From NCBI RefSeq assembly GCF_042747725.1, contig NZ_JBHZGO010000082.1:62001-126000 (forward strand): a stretch of DNA of 64,000 nucleotides, in the 5' to 3' direction. The DNA comes from FACHB-T130 sp042747725 (GTDB lineage: Bacteria; Cyanobacteriota; Cyanobacteriia; Cyanobacteriales; FACHB-T130). Below are positions 63,074-64,000 of this stretch, in pieces. The number at the start of each line of letters is the position of its first letter. Position 1 is the first letter of the stretch. Under the pieces are notes generated by a model. That model worked only from the letters and a program-made list of their open reading frames with translations. It had not been told where the DNA came from and made no database searches. The position numbers were made by a program, and so were the translations under genes.

Positions 63074-64000
63074 ATGAAAAAGCTAAAAAATGCTTTACCT
63101 TTTATTTATTTAATACTTGTCACTATATGGTTAAGATTAATTAATTTAGGTTATTCAGATTACCAAGGAGATGAAATAAGGGCATTATACCGACCCCAAG
63201 CGGGACAAGAAATTTCTAATTTTTTGCTGAATCAAAGAAAAGGGCCTGTTCAATTTTTGGTTACTTATATTATTAAATTATTTAATTTTGCTTATGATAA
63301 TGAATTTTTTGTAAGATTGCCTTTTGCTTTAGCAGGAATAGGCGCTGTCTATTTCTTCTATAAGTTTGTAAAACTAGAACTTGGAAAAAGAATTGCGCTT
63401 TATTCGGCGCTGTTCATGGCTCTAAACGGTCTATTCGTCGCCTTTGCCAGGATTGTTCAATACCAATCATTCGTTATTTTATTTTCGATTTTAACGTTAT
63501 ATTTTTTATCCTTATCTACCAAAAACAAAACATGGAAAATTTCCGGTCTTTATCTAGGAGCAACTTTTTGGGGAATTTCTATTCTTACACATTTCGATGG
63601 AATCTTTATAGCACCATTTGTTCTTTATCTTCTGTATAGGTGGTATAAGGATACTAATTTTCCTTTGATAAAATCTATAAAAATGAAGCATTTGGCTTTT
63701 TCTTTAGCTATATTCTTAGCCATTTTGGCTGTATTTTATGTTCCTTTTTTCTTCTCGATATCGGAATCTACAAAAGAATATTGGTCAAACAGAATAAGTA
63801 GCAGAACCGGCAGTTCAATCAGTACCTTCAAACTCTATAATCCAATCTTTGTTATCTACCTGTATGCCATATTAGCTTTTTTATCTTTATCTAGATTCAA
63901 AGAAAAATTACCACTGCTGGCATGGTTTTTGTTTCCCTTCTTTGCTATGGAAGTCTTAATAAGCCAACCGGGAACCCATATTTATACTTATATAATACCT
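63074..64000 (+). CDS. GT-C membrane glycosyltransferase, partial (runs off the end)
   Basis: The frame is open from ATG 63074 to the end of the window (309 codons). It starts MKKLKNALPFIYLILVTIWL, a TM segment, followed by GYSDYQGDEIRALYRP (Asp-Glu motif of GT39-like enzymes) and LLNQRKGPVQFLVTY, then further TM segments. AT content is high (many TTT/AAA codons). It seems to be a divergent relative of the enzyme at 61039-62550. The C-terminus is outside the window. Confidence 0.85.
   Translation, partial: MKKLKNALPFIYLILVTIWLRLINLGYSDYQGDEIRALYRPQAGQEISNFLLNQRKGPVQFLVTYIIKLFNFAYDNEFFVRLPFALAGIGAVYFFYKFVKLELGKRIALYSALFMALNGLFVAFARIVQYQSFVILFSILTLYFLSLSTKNKTWKISGLYLGATFWGISILTHFDGIFIAPFVLYLLYRWYKDTNFPLIKSIKMKHLAFSLAIFLAILAVFYVPFFFSISESTKEYWSNRISSRTGSSISTFKLYNPIFVIYLYAILAFLSLSRFKEKLPLLAWFLFPFFAMEVLISQPGTHIYTYIIP

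Overview
This window looks like cyanobacterial chromosome. The HIP1 octamer GCGATCGC and its core recur throughout. The gene content is also typical: light-dependent protochlorophyllide oxidoreductase, ClpC, an SLH-domain outer-membrane protein, a very large TamB-type protein, XisH/XisI, Uma2-family proteins and a Wza/Wzc-like export pair. I saw no rRNA, tRNA or CRISPR array. The species cannot be named from the sequence alone; a multicellular or biofilm-forming cyanobacterium is a guess based on the large exopolysaccharide locus.

Layout. (1) 0-3.6 kb: a small inverted-repeat element, a solo TnpB insertion sequence, an aldo/keto reductase and a short conserved protein. (2) 3.6-29.6 kb: an exopolysaccharide (EPS) locus. 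A long minus-strand run with many 4-bp ATGA overlaps encodes a flippase, four methyltransferases, four GT4 glycosyltransferases, a polymerase-like membrane protein, an asparagine-synthase-type amidotransferase, an alkaline-phosphatase-superfamily protein and a UDP-sugar dehydrogenase. Divergently placed are an SLH/beta-barrel protein with a small secreted partner, and a plus-strand Wza-like (SLBB) and Wzc-like (tyrosine autokinase) pair. A UDP-glucuronate epimerase-type gene and a large membrane protein follow. (3) 30-36.5 kb: a 2187-residue TamB-like protein with a 72-residue internal tandem repeat. (4) 36.5-41.9 kb: a heptamer minisatellite, a histone-deacetylase-family hydrolase, a frameshifted GNAT gene and clpC. 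(5) 41.9-51.4 kb: an accessory stretch of toxin-antitoxin pairs (HigBA, two MazEF-like, DUF433/DUF5615), xisHI, Uma2 debris, a PII-like protein and a formate-dehydrogenase-like gene with an in-frame TAA. (6) 51.6-56.1 kb: a YdeI-like protein, the glutathione-dependent formaldehyde pair frmA-frmB, a 174-bp direct duplication, and por. (7) 56.3-64 kb: a proline-rich membrane protein, an unrecognised two-gene unit, a truncated GST, a Uma2 gene and two divergent GT-C type glycosyltransferases, the last running off the end.

How the genes fit together. The EPS locus contains most parts of a Wzx/Wzy-type pathway: sugar-nucleotide supply, glycosyl transfer, modification, flipping, likely polymerisation, and export through Wza/Wzc. 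FrmA and FrmB would turn formaldehyde into formate, and the nearby molybdopterin oxidoreductase could in principle oxidise formate, but its gene is interrupted. The window carries much evidence of recent decay and rearrangement: a chimeric relic between two EPS genes, a toxin gene with an early stop, a frameshifted acetyltransferase, several Uma2 and DUF433 fragments, and at least four MITE-like elements. The best candidate for an undescribed system is the overlapping pair at 57.8-59.9 kb, whose functions I do not recognise.
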